From Candidatus Villigracilis propinquus (GTDB lineage: Bacteria > Chloroflexota > Anaerolineae > Anaerolineales > Villigracilaceae): a stretch of 64,000 nucleotides of DNA. The DNA is taken from positions 1 to 64,000 of the forward strand of contig JADKDM010000005.1 of assembly GCA_016714565.1 (NCBI GenBank), written 5' to 3'. The notes beneath the pieces were generated by a model. It saw only the letters and a list, made by a program, of their open reading frames with translations. It did not search any database and was not told the DNA's origin. The position numbers and the translations under genes were made by a program. This document shows positions 22,542 through 30,464 of the stretch, in pieces (position 1 is the first letter of the stretch; each line of letters opens with the position of its first letter).

Positions 22542-23396
22542 ATGACCGAGCCTGACTTTACACTCGCTGAATCAAAGATCGCAATCATCGGATTGGGATT
22601 AATGGGCGGCTCGCTGGCATTGGGACTGCGCGGCAAATGTGCCGCACTTTATGGATGTGACCCGCATCTTCCCACGCTTGAGCTTGCTCTGTCCCAACAT
22701 ATCGTGGACTATGCTGATAGCAATCCTGCCAACCTCCTCCCCGAAGTTGACCTTGTTATCCTGTCAGCTCCCGTCCCCGCTATTTTGACTCTGCTTGAGC
22801 AGTTGCCAGCCCTCACTCCAAATCCATGCATCGTCATGGATTTGGGGTCGGCCAAGCATTTGATCGTGGAAGCGATGTCGAAACTTCCCGAACGCTTCGA
22901 CCCCATCGGTGGACATCCCATCTGTGGCAAGGAAAAACTCTCGCTCGCAAATGCTGAGAGAACGCTTTATTACGCCGCACCGTTTTTGCTCACTCCATTG
23001 CAGCGAACATCAGCGCGTGCATTGTCCGCCGCGAATCAGATCATCGAAGCCCTCGGCGCAAAAGGCAGGACTCTCGACGCAGTTGAACATGACCGCATCC
23101 TCGCATCCACAAGCCATTTGCCATTTTTGATCTCATCCGCGCTTACACTTGCGACCCCCGAAGATGTGACTCCTTTCGTTGGCCCCGGCTTTAAATCTAC
23201 AAGCCGCCTTGCTGGCACATCTTCCTCCATGATGTTGGGAGTTCTACAATCCAACCGCGAAAATGTGCTCAACGCCCTGCGCGGAATGCAAGCCGAACTT
23301 GCGCAAATCGAATCCGCAATATCTGATGGTGATTTTGCCAAACTCGAATCTCTTCTCAACGAAGCACAGAAAAAATATCAGGAATTCACCGCGTAA
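22542..23396 (+). CDS. tyrA: Prephenate/arogenate dehydrogenase TyrA
   Basis: A 284-residue NAD(P)-dependent dehydrogenase making 4-hydroxyphenylpyruvate from prephenate, or Tyr from arogenate. The Rossmann motif IGLGLMGGSLALGLRG is at residue 15; DLGSAKHLIVEAM and PIGGHPICGKE follow, the His and Gly-Lys-Glu region corresponding to the TyrA active site. The C-terminal helical dimerisation domain is present but no ACT domain, so feedback control would rest on transcription and DAHP synthase. ATG 22542 gives the usual short N-terminus. It follows the second DAHP synthase with a 45-base AT-rich gap. Confidence 0.92.
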   Translation: MTEPDFTLAESKIAIIGLGLMGGSLALGLRGKCAALYGCDPHLPTLELALSQHIVDYADSNPANLLPEVDLVILSAPVPAILTLLEQLPALTPNPCIVMDLGSAKHLIVEAMSKLPERFDPIGGHPICGKEKLSLANAERTLYYAAPFLLTPLQRTSARALSAANQIIEALGAKGRTLDAVEHDRILASTSHLPFLISSALTLATPEDVTPFVGPGFKSTSRLAGTSSSMMLGVLQSNRENVLNALRGMQAELAQIESAISDGDFAKLESLLNEAQKKYQEFTA

Positions 23397-23464
23397 AACG
23401 CAGACAGGTAAACACGGATTGTCACGTTTCACGTATTACGAAATATTCATCCTTCATCCTTTCA

Positions 23465-24778
23465 ATGAAAATTAATCCCATCACTCACTCGTTAAATGCC
23501 ACCGTCCGCGTGCCCGGCTCCAAGTCGCTGACCAATCGTGCCTTGCTCATTGCTTCATTGGCAAATGGAACCACGCACTTAACCAATGCCTTGTTCTCCG
23601 ACGACTCACGTTACTTTGCCAAAGCCTTGCAAACCCTCGGCTTTGACGTTCAACTTGACGAAGTCAATCATTCCATGACTGTTACAGGCCTGGGCGGAAA
23701 AATCCCTGCGACCAAAGCCGAACTCTTCATCGGCAACGCGGGTACAGCAGCCAGATTCCTCTCTGCATTTCTAACACTCGGAAATGGTCAATATATTTTG
23801 GATGGCGAGCCGCGCATGCGAGAACGTCCAATAGGGGATTTGGTGGAAGCGCTTGCTCAACTAGGGTGTGATATTCAGCCAATGCAGAAAGCAGAAGGCG
23901 GAATGCAGATTTGCCCGCCTGTGAAGATTACAGCGAATGGTTTACCTGGTGGAAAGACAACGATCGCGGGTGATATTTCATCTCAATTCTTATCTGCTTT
24001 ATTGATGGTTGCCCCGTACGCTCAAAACCCCATTGAAGTCACACTTTCCACCGACCTAAACTCCAAACCTTATGTAGATATGACCATCGCCATCATGAAA
24101 GACTTCGGCGTGGAAATCGAACGCAACGAATATTCACGTTTCACTATTCATCCTTCATCTTATTTACCAATTACCAGTTACCCAATTGAGTCAGACGCCT
24201 CCGCCGCATCCTATTTCTTCGCCGCCCCCGCCATTTGCGGCGGAACGGTCAAAGTGGAAAACATCTCGCGTAAATCTGTCCAAGGTGATGTCGCTTTCGT
24301 GGATGTTCTGAAACAAATGGGTTGCACCGTCGAAGAAAACGATAATTCGATACTCGTTACTCGGAACTCATCGCTTCATGGTGTAGACGTAGACATGCGC
24401 GACATCCCCGACACCGCTCAAACCCTTGCCGCTGTCGCCCCGTTTGCTGATTCTCCCACCCGCATTCGCGGCATCGCATCGGCGCGTGTGAAAGAGACTG
24501 ATCGTGTTTCAGCAACCTGTACCGAACTCAAGCGTCTCGGTGTTCAAGTGGAAGAACACGAAGACGGCATGACCATATACCCGACCTTCGACCTTCGACC
24601 TTCGACCTTTAAACCCGCAACTGTCCAAACCTATAATGATCATCGTATGGCGATGGCATTCTCCCTCATCGGCTTGCGCTTCGATGGCGTTACCATCGAA
24701 AATCCATCCTGTGTTTCAAAAACATTCCCGAACTTCTTCGAAGTGCTTGAGGAATTGCGTACACAAGGAAACAAGTAA
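23465..24778 (+). CDS. aroA: 3-phosphoshikimate 1-carboxyvinyltransferase (EPSP synthase)
   Basis: A 437-residue enzyme adding enolpyruvate to shikimate 3-phosphate. Motifs: PGSKSLTNRALLIASLA at residue 18, GNAGTAARFL, RMRERPI, ISSQFLSALLM, ESDASAASYFFAAP, RVKETDR and TYNDHRMAMAFSL. Compared with E. coli AroA it is longer at two points, and both extra stretches coincide with simple-repeat DNA: QKAEGGMQ (23880-23912) and TFDLRPSTF (24580-24612). A third linker, 24135-24187, is also repeat-like without a net length change. The core is intact, so it is presumably active. Two bases separate it from aroE. Confidence 0.95.
   Translation: MKINPITHSLNATVRVPGSKSLTNRALLIASLANGTTHLTNALFSDDSRYFAKALQTLGFDVQLDEVNHSMTVTGLGGKIPATKAELFIGNAGTAARFLSAFLTLGNGQYILDGEPRMRERPIGDLVEALAQLGCDIQPMQKAEGGMQICPPVKITANGLPGGKTTIAGDISSQFLSALLMVAPYAQNPIEVTLSTDLNSKPYVDMTIAIMKDFGVEIERNEYSRFTIHPSSYLPITSYPIESDASAASYFFAAPAICGGTVKVENISRKSVQGDVAFVDVLKQMGCTVEENDNSILVTRNSSLHGVDVDMRDIPDTAQTLAAVAPFADSPTRIRGIASARVKETDRVSATCTELKRLGVQVEEHEDGMTIYPTFDLRPSTFKPATVQTYNDHRMAMAFSLIGLRFDGVTIENPSCVSKTFPNFFEVLEELRTQGNK
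23880..23912 (+). repeat. In-frame GCAGAAnGCGGAATGCAGA tract in aroA
   Basis: GCAGAAAGCAGAAGGCGGAATGCAGA-type units, about five codons more than E. coli AroA has between LGxxI and PPVKI. The same unit occurs in aroC at 27103-27130. Confidence 0.55.
24135..24187 (+). repeat. In-frame TTCACGTTTCAC/ATTACC tract in aroA
   Basis: ATTCACGTTTCACTATTCATC followed by TTACCAATTACCAGTTACCC units, coding a surface linker before the conserved ESDASAASYF block. Confidence 0.45.
24580..24612 (+). repeat. In-frame CGACCTT tandem tract in aroA
   Basis: Four units of TTCGACC within ACCTTCGACCTTCGACCTTT, coding FDLRPSTF. About five residues longer than the corresponding E. coli loop before TYNDHRMAM. Confidence 0.6.
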
Positions 24779-24780
24779 CG

Positions 24781-25599
24781 ATGAATTATCAACTCGGTTT
24801 GATCGGATTTCCATTGGGCCACTCGCTCTCGCCCAAAATCCACACCGCCGCCCTCAAAGCCCGTGGATTGAATGGCGACTATTCGCTTTTTCCCATTTCC
24901 CCCGAAGACAAGCAGGGATTAAAAGACTTGCTCGCCCGTGTCCGCGCTGGTGAAATCACAGGACTCAACGTCACAATTCCACATAAACAAAATGTGATCG
25001 AGTTAATGGATGAACTCACTCCAACAGCAAAGTCCATTGGTGCGGTCAATACAATTTATCTGCGCGAAAATAAACTCATCGGTGACAACACCGACGCTCC
25101 CGGGTTTCTAGCTGATTTGAAACGGGTTTCAAATTCATCATTTATCATTCCGCATTCCGCATTGGTCTTGGGGGCTGGCGGTTCATCACGAGCCGTTGTA
25201 TATGCTTTATTAAACGACGGATGGAATGTGACCATTGCCGCGCGCCGAATTGAACAGGCCGGGCAATTAGCAAACTCGTTTCCAGAGTATGACCTTCGAC
25301 TTTCGACCTTTGACTTTCAACCTTCAACTTTCAACCTGATAATAAATACCACCCCACTCGGTATGACCCCAAATATAGAGGTTTCTCCTTTGCCCGAAAA
25401 TATGATCTTTGCTAAAAATACATTTATTTATGATCTTGTCTATAATCCGCGCGAAACAAAATTAGTGAAAGACGCCCGCGCGCAAGGATTGTCTGCAACA
25501 ACCGGGCTTGGTATGTTAATAGAACAAGCTGCCCTTGCCTTTGAAAAATGGACTGGTGCAAATGCAGACCGCACTGCCATGCAAAAGGCCGTCGAATGA
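24781..25599 (+). CDS. aroE: Shikimate dehydrogenase
   Basis: A 272-residue NADP-dependent reductase of 3-dehydroshikimate. Motifs: IGFPLGHSLSPKIH, NVTIPHKQNV with the catalytic Lys, GAVNT, GDNTDAPGFL, the nucleotide-binding VLGAGGSSRAV and INTTPLG. Two variable linkers are written in simple-repeat DNA: 25130-25168 (SSFIIPHSA) just before the Rossmann motif and 25288-25340 (YDLRLSTFDFQPSTFN). Overall length is normal, so repeats replaced rather than lengthened these loops. Its stop overlaps the next start (ATGA). Confidence 0.94.
   Translation: MNYQLGLIGFPLGHSLSPKIHTAALKARGLNGDYSLFPISPEDKQGLKDLLARVRAGEITGLNVTIPHKQNVIELMDELTPTAKSIGAVNTIYLRENKLIGDNTDAPGFLADLKRVSNSSFIIPHSALVLGAGGSSRAVVYALLNDGWNVTIAARRIEQAGQLANSFPEYDLRLSTFDFQPSTFNLIINTTPLGMTPNIEVSPLPENMIFAKNTFIYDLVYNPRETKLVKDARAQGLSATTGLGMLIEQAALAFEKWTGANADRTAMQKAVE
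25130..25168 (+). repeat. In-frame TTCATCATTTATCATTCCGC tract in aroE
   Basis: AT-rich TTCATCATTTATC followed by ATTCCGCATTCCGCATTGG units in the linker before the GxGGxxR motif. Confidence 0.45.
25288..25340 (+). repeat. In-frame GACCTTCGACTTTC tract in aroE
   Basis: About six degenerate units of GACCTTCGACTTTC drifting to TCAACCTTCAAC, coding YDLRLSTF then DFQPSTFN, before the conserved LIINTTPLG. Confidence 0.6.
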
Positions 25600-26288
25600 A
25601 GCGCATCCTTGAAGCAACTCATGAAGGTTGGTTGGGTGCTAAAGCCAATTTAGTCCCGGGCCTGGTGATCATCTTTTTTGCGGCATTGCTGGTGGCTGCA
25701 TATTACGCCTTTGCTTCTGTCCGCGAGGCATTGGAAGGATTGCAATCTCTCCGTACTGCGTGGGGACTTGGTTTCTCAATGCTGACCAGTGCCATCGGTG
25801 CGGGATTAATTCCGGGCTTGTATCTAATGGCCGTCGGAAAGAGCCGGCACGATGGCCACGGTTTCCTTGACTTGGCTTTTACCAGTCTGGTTTGGGCGAC
25901 CAACATGATCTGGGTTGATAATTTCTACAACTTTCAAGATTGGTTCTGGGGTCCTTCTACTACATTTGGTATTGTGATCTCCAAAATGCTGCTCGACCAG
26001 TTTGTGTTCACAGCCTTTTTTAGCATTCACCATGTTGCTCTTGGTTTTCGGCTGCGCGATCTAAACTATGATTTCAAATCACTCGGTAGTGCCTTGCGCG
26101 ATGACTGGATCATCAAGGTGACAATCCCAATGTTGGTTAACTGCTGGCTGACCTGGATCCCCGGTACATTGGTAATATATTCACTCCCGCTTCCGCTTCA
26201 AATTCCGCTCATGGTTTTGATTCAATGTTTTTTTGCGCTGGAAATGGCTTTTGTTTCAAGCAAAATGAAAGCCTCATCTGTTATCTAA
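25596..26288 (+). CDS. Membrane protein of unknown function within aro operon
   Basis: A 230-residue protein with six or seven hydrophobic segments, the first at residues 19-39. The second half has KMLLDQFVFTAFFS, a W-rich stretch and WIPGTLVIYSLPLPLQIPLM, which faintly recall the Mpv17/PMP22 pattern (KxxxDQ, then W...WxP.Q...VP); I regard this as weak. The start is ATG 25596, overlapping the aroE stop by four bases, so it is translationally coupled to shikimate dehydrogenase and followed 15 bases later by aroC. Such placement suggests a link to aromatic metabolism, for example metabolite passage, but nothing in the sequence proves it. Confidence 0.7.
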   Translation: MKRILEATHEGWLGAKANLVPGLVIIFFAALLVAAYYAFASVREALEGLQSLRTAWGLGFSMLTSAIGAGLIPGLYLMAVGKSRHDGHGFLDLAFTSLVWATNMIWVDNFYNFQDWFWGPSTTFGIVISKMLLDQFVFTAFFSIHHVALGFRLRDLNYDFKSLGSALRDDWIIKVTIPMLVNCWLTWIPGTLVIYSLPLPLQIPLMVLIQCFFALEMAFVSSKMKASSVI

Positions 26289-26303
26289 TCTTTGGAGTTT
26301 CTT

Positions 26304-27500
26304 ATGCCTTTACGTTTTCTCACCGCTGGCGAATCGCACGGACCCTCATTGACGACCATTCTTGATGGCGTCCCTGCAGGGCTTTCACTTACACCAGAAA
26401 TCATCAACAAAGAACTTGCCCGCCGTCAGCAGGGATACGGCTCAGGCGGACGCATGAAAATTGAAAAGGACACCGTGCAAATTCTCGGCGGTGTGATGGG
26501 CGGCGAGACCACAGGCGCGCCGATTGCATTAATTGTGCAAAACGATGACCATGTCAAATGGAAGGGAAAAGCCATCGAGCAGATGACCGCTCCACGCCCG
26601 GGTCACGCGGATCTAACAGGCGCGGTCAAATACGGCTACAAAGATTTGCGTCCCGCGCTCGAACGCGCCTCCGCTCGTGAGACCACCATGCGTGTCGCGG
26701 CAGGTGCTGTCTGCAAACATTTCCTTGCGCAATTTGGAATCATCGTCGGCGGATATGTTTCTTCCATTGGCGAAGTCCAAACTGATTTTGGCGATATGCC
26801 TTTTGAAGAACGCTTCACCCGCGCTGAAGAATCTGATGTGCGTTGTCCCGTTGAATCGTCTGCGAATCAAATGCGTGCTGAAATCGAAAAGACCATTCAC
26901 GGCAAAAACACATTGGGCGGAGTTCTTGAAATTGTCGCGCTCAATCTTCCTGTTGGTCTCGGCAGTTTTGTCCAATGGGACCGCCGCCTCGAAGCAAAGC
27001 TTGCGATGGCCATTATGTCCGTGCAAGCCATCAAAGGTGTTGAAGTCGGCGACGCCTTCGAGAACGCCAAACGAATTGGCACCGAAGCTCATGACCCCAT
27101 CCAATTGCAGAATGCAGAAAGCGGAATGCAGAATAAGACCTTCGACCTTCGACGTTCGACTAACCGCGCAGGCGGCACCGAAGGCGGGATATCAAACGGA
27201 CAGCCGATCATCATCCGCGCGGCGATGAAACCGATAGCCACCACGCTTCTTCCCCAGCCGACAGTTGATCTGGCGTCAGGGACAGAATCTCCCACCAAAT
27301 ATGAACGCTCCGATTTTTGTCCCGTTCCGCGTGCCGTGCCAATTTTGGAAGCCATGGTTGCCTTCGTTCTCGCGGACGCTCTCCTCGAAAAACTCGGCGG
27401 CGACTCGCTCAACGAAATGAAGCCGCGCTTTGAATCTCTACGCAAAGCCACACTCGAAGACTTGCCGATGGATAATATTCCACATATCTTTTGGGAATAA
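26304..27500 (+). CDS. aroC: Chorismate synthase
   Basis: A 398-residue FMN-dependent enzyme making chorismate from EPSP. Motifs: TAGESHGPSL at residue 7, the RPGHADLTGAVKYG signature, SARETTMRVAAGAV, and TNRAGGTEGGISNGQPI. GGAG at 26294-26297 supports ATG 26304. Between AHDPI and NRAGG are about 13 residues more than in E. coli AroC, coded by two dispersed repeat units joined end to end (27103-27162). The insert lies between conserved blocks, so the fold should survive. A 94-base gap with no clear ribosome site separates it from aroKB. Confidence 0.95.
   Translation: MPLRFLTAGESHGPSLTTILDGVPAGLSLTPEIINKELARRQQGYGSGGRMKIEKDTVQILGGVMGGETTGAPIALIVQNDDHVKWKGKAIEQMTAPRPGHADLTGAVKYGYKDLRPALERASARETTMRVAAGAVCKHFLAQFGIIVGGYVSSIGEVQTDFGDMPFEERFTRAEESDVRCPVESSANQMRAEIEKTIHGKNTLGGVLEIVALNLPVGLGSFVQWDRRLEAKLAMAIMSVQAIKGVEVGDAFENAKRIGTEAHDPIQLQNAESGMQNKTFDLRRSTNRAGGTEGGISNGQPIIIRAAMKPIATTLLPQPTVDLASGTESPTKYERSDFCPVPRAVPILEAMVAFVLADALLEKLGGDSLNEMKPRFESLRKATLEDLPMDNIPHIFWE
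27103..27162 (+). repeat. Composite in-frame repeat insertion in aroC
   Basis: GCAGAATGCAGAAAGCGGAATGC-type unit followed by GACCTTCGACCTTCGACG-type unit, coding LQNAESGMQ and KTFDLRRST. Each unit is also found separately in aroA. Confidence 0.65.
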
Positions 27501-27594
27501 GAAATTGTCAACATTGGAGGGCAGGCTTTCGCACAAGCAAACCCTTTGCGCATCATTCATCCAGAACAATCACTCCTGCAATGACGATGTCACT

Positions 27595-29139
27595 ATGAAA
27601 CATATCTTCCTCTACGGCCCTCCTGGGACAGGTAAATCCACGGTTGGGAAAAAACTTGCCCATAATCTCAAACTGCCATTCATTGATATTGACCGTGTCA
27701 TTGAAACAAATGCAGGGATGTCCATTCCGCAAATCATGGAGCAGCAAGGGGAACCAGCCTTTCGTGACCTCGAATCTGCGGCATTGAAAAACCTGCTGCA
27801 TGAAAAAGAAAGTGTCGTTGCCTTGGGCGGCGGAGCTTTGTTGCGTACCGAAAATCGTAATTTCGTTGAAAGCAATGGCAAGGTTCTGCTGCTGATGGCA
27901 GAGTTGTCCACTTTGCTTGAGCGGTTGCATTATGAGTCTGGGAATCGTCCTTTGCTGGCTGGCGACTTGCGCGAGAAACTTTCCTCTTTGTTGAACAAGC
28001 GTAGAGAACATTACAACTCTTTCCCCATGCATATCCATGTGGACGGAAAAACTGCGGAGCAAAATGCCCATCATGCGCAAGTTGTGCTGGGACGACATCA
28101 TCTCTCCGCAATGGCGGAGTACGATGCGATCGCAGGTCAGGTTTCCGACCTGACAAACTTCCCCATGCAAAATCCCATCATTGTGACGGATGAGAACGTG
28201 GCTAAATTCCATCTTGAAAAGATGCAAAACCTCTTGCAGGCTAAGGCCATCATCATTCCTGCGGGGGAAGAACATAAAAACCTGGAAACCATTTCACTTT
28301 TGTGGAAATCCTTCCTCGAAAATGGATTGGATCGTAAAAGTGTAGTGATTGCTCTTGGTGGCGGGGTGCTCAGTGACATGGCGGGCTTTGCGGCATCCAC
28401 GTACATGCGTGGAATTGCGTGGGTGGGCGTGCCGACCACTTTGCTTTCGATGGTGGATGCTTCGCTTGGCGGCAAGACAGGTTTTGACCTGCCCGAAGGA
28501 AAAAATCTGATCGGCGCATTTTATCCGCCGAAGTTGGTCTTGGCCGACCCGCAGTTGCTAGGTACATTGCCCGAAGCAGAGTTGATCTCTGGCATGGCGG
28601 AAGTGGTCAAGCACGGGATTATTTCCGACCCTGAGTTATTCAACTTGTGCTTGCGAGGGTTGGATTGGGTGAAAGATAATCTCGAGGAAGTTGTCAAACG
28701 CGCGATGGCGGTGAAGATCAAAGTCATCGAGGAAGACCCGTATGAAAAGGGTATCCGCGCGGCGTTGAATTTGGGGCACACGGTTGGGCACGCGGTGGAA
28801 CTTGTCAGCAAGTTTAAGCTGCGGCATGGAGAAGCCATTGCCATCGGTACAGTGGCTGAGGCGAAGTATGCTGCCCGGGTCGGGCTGGCAGGTGACGGGT
28901 TGGTAGAGGCGGTGACTGAGTCATTCAAGTCGCTGGGGCTGCCTGTTCAAATCCCCGAAGCCATGCCGCGCGAGGAAATCATCCGCGCGATGCGAGTGGA
29001 TAAAAAGAAGAATGCGAAGGCCATTCGCTTTGCTTTGCCTGTTGAGATCGGGCGAGTTGAGTTGGTGGAAGTGACAGATTTGGAATCAGTGGGGGGACGG
29101 ACAGTAGACCATGAGTGCATCCGTAATCAGTCAAAATGA
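27595..29139 (+). CDS. aroKB: Shikimate kinase / 3-dehydroquinate synthase fusion AroKB
   Basis: A 514-residue bifunctional protein. Residues 1-165 are shikimate kinase: Walker A GPPGTGKSTVGKKL at 7, DIDRVIE, FRDLE and VVALGGGALL. Residues 180-510 are dehydroquinate synthase: PAGEEHKNLET, ALGGGVLSDMAGFAA, VPTTLLSMVDASLGGKTGFD, AEVVKHG, and GHTVGHAVE with the zinc-binding His. It performs steps 2 and 5 of the pathway. The start is ATG 27595 because the kinase fold begins there; upstream codons have no similarity and no ribosome site is evident. AroQ follows after six bases. Confidence 0.95.
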   Translation: MKHIFLYGPPGTGKSTVGKKLAHNLKLPFIDIDRVIETNAGMSIPQIMEQQGEPAFRDLESAALKNLLHEKESVVALGGGALLRTENRNFVESNGKVLLLMAELSTLLERLHYESGNRPLLAGDLREKLSSLLNKRREHYNSFPMHIHVDGKTAEQNAHHAQVVLGRHHLSAMAEYDAIAGQVSDLTNFPMQNPIIVTDENVAKFHLEKMQNLLQAKAIIIPAGEEHKNLETISLLWKSFLENGLDRKSVVIALGGGVLSDMAGFAASTYMRGIAWVGVPTTLLSMVDASLGGKTGFDLPEGKNLIGAFYPPKLVLADPQLLGTLPEAELISGMAEVVKHGIISDPELFNLCLRGLDWVKDNLEEVVKRAMAVKIKVIEEDPYEKGIRAALNLGHTVGHAVELVSKFKLRHGEAIAIGTVAEAKYAARVGLAGDGLVEAVTESFKSLGLPVQIPEAMPREEIIRAMRVDKKKNAKAIRFALPVEIGRVELVEVTDLESVGGRTVDHECIRNQSK

Positions 29140-29145
29140 GGAAAA

Positions 29146-29580
29146 ATGAAAATACTACTCTTGCATGGCCCGAATTTGAATTTGCTCGGCACGCGTGAAC
29201 CGGAAGTGTATGGTTCGATGACGTTGGATAATATTAATGAGAAGATGATTGCATTGGGCAAAGAGTTTGGCGCGGAGATAACCTGTCTGCAATCGAATCA
29301 CGAAGGCGCGTTGATCGATGCCTTGCACGATGCGCGGATGTGGGCGAGCGGCGTGGTGTTCAACCCTGGCGGGTACACTCACACGTCTGTTGCGCTGCGC
29401 GATGCGATCTCTGCAATTGTGATTCCTGTGATCGAAGTGCATTTGTCGAATGTGTATGCGCGCGAAGAGTTTCGGCATACATCGTTGGTTTCAGCGGTGT
29501 GCAAGGGCAAGGTCAGCGGGTTTGGCTGGCGCTCGTATGAATTGGGTCTGCGCGGGCTCGTTGATATAATCAAGGTGTGA
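29146..29580 (+). CDS. aroQ: 3-dehydroquinate dehydratase, type II
   Basis: A 144-residue type II dehydroquinase catalysing step 3. Motifs: HGPNLNLLGTREPEVYG with the catalytic Tyr, QSNHEGALID, NPGGYTHTSVALRDA and EVHLSN. GAGG lies six bases before the ATG. With it the operon holds all seven shikimate-pathway activities. Its stop overlaps the GTG start of the next gene. Confidence 0.97.
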   Translation: MKILLLHGPNLNLLGTREPEVYGSMTLDNINEKMIALGKEFGAEITCLQSNHEGALIDALHDARMWASGVVFNPGGYTHTSVALRDAISAIVIPVIEVHLSNVYAREEFRHTSLVSAVCKGKVSGFGWRSYELGLRGLVDIIKV

Positions 29581-30359
29581 ACACTCAAACCATACAAACT
29601 GCTGAACCTTTTTTTCTGCCTGGTAGCCGCACAGGCATTTTGCTAATTCATGGATTTACTGGCACGCCCAAGGAAATGCGTTGGATGGGGGAATATCTCA
29701 ACCGCGAACTTGGTTTCACCTGCCTCGGCATACGGCTGGCAGGACATGCCACGCGCCCCAAGGATATGGTACGTTCGCGTTGGACAGATTGGACAGCATC
29801 TGTTGAAGATGGCTACAATCTTCTGCGCGGCGCAGCGGACAATATCTATCTTGTTGGGCTTTCAATGGGCGGGGCGTTGTCTTTGCTGATGTCTACAAGG
29901 TTGGATGTGAAGGGGATCGTGACCATATCCGCGCCATACGTGATGCCAGATGAACACCCTGCGTGGCAGATTCGACTCTATAGCTATTTCAAAACATACC
30001 TTCCGAAAACGAAGGGCAAGCCTGATGCGGGCTGGTTTGATAAAGAAGCATTTAAGGGACATATTTCATATCCGTTGAATCCCATCCGCTCGGCGGCGGA
30101 GTTGAAGGTGCTGCTCGACAAGATGCACGCAGCTTTGCCCAAGATAACTGTGCCTGCGCTGTTGATCCATTCCAGAGATGATGCGTATGTGGTGCCTGAA
30201 AATATGGAAAAGATCTATGCGGGGCTGGTTGCTCTGCATGCGTCAGATAAGACAAAACTTTACGTGACTGGGTCAGGCCATGTCGTTACGCGCGATGCGG
30301 CTCGTCAGCAGGTGTTTGAAGCAGTACGGGATTTTATTCAAAGAATTGAAGAGACCTGA
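29577..30359 (+). CDS. Alpha/beta hydrolase (Est30-like carboxylesterase)
   Basis: A 260-residue serine hydrolase: HGFTGTPKEM oxyanion region at residue 26, nucleophile elbow GLSMGG near 96, catalytic Asp in HSRDDAYV and His in GSGHVVTRD. The pattern fits the Est30/YvaK monoacylglycerol-lipase-like carboxylesterases. The physiological ester is unknown. It starts at GTG 29577, overlapping the aroQ stop (GTGA), so it is part of the operon by translation, though its chemistry does not obviously serve aromatic synthesis. Confidence 0.88.
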   Translation: MNTQTIQTAEPFFLPGSRTGILLIHGFTGTPKEMRWMGEYLNRELGFTCLGIRLAGHATRPKDMVRSRWTDWTASVEDGYNLLRGAADNIYLVGLSMGGALSLLMSTRLDVKGIVTISAPYVMPDEHPAWQIRLYSYFKTYLPKTKGKPDAGWFDKEAFKGHISYPLNPIRSAAELKVLLDKMHAALPKITVPALLIHSRDDAYVVPENMEKIYAGLVALHASDKTKLYVTGSGHVVTRDAARQQVFEAVRDFIQRIEET

Positions 30360-30452
30360 CAGGTTTTGTTGTGAGGTAGGTTATTCACGGCTATTGTGAA
30401 TCAGAGACGCGTTGGTTAATCAGGCCTGCTTGAAAACTTGTCAGGTCTTTTT
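30351..30452. repeat. Large inverted repeat AGACCTGACAGGTTTT...AAAACTTGTCAGGTCT
   Basis: Sixteen-base arms with one mismatch separated by about 65 bases that include a second hairpin ATTCACGGCTATTGTGAAT. The right arm is followed by five T residues, so it may work as a terminator or attenuator between the esterase and the transporter. Confidence 0.5.
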
Positions 30453-30464
30453 CAAAGAGGAAAC

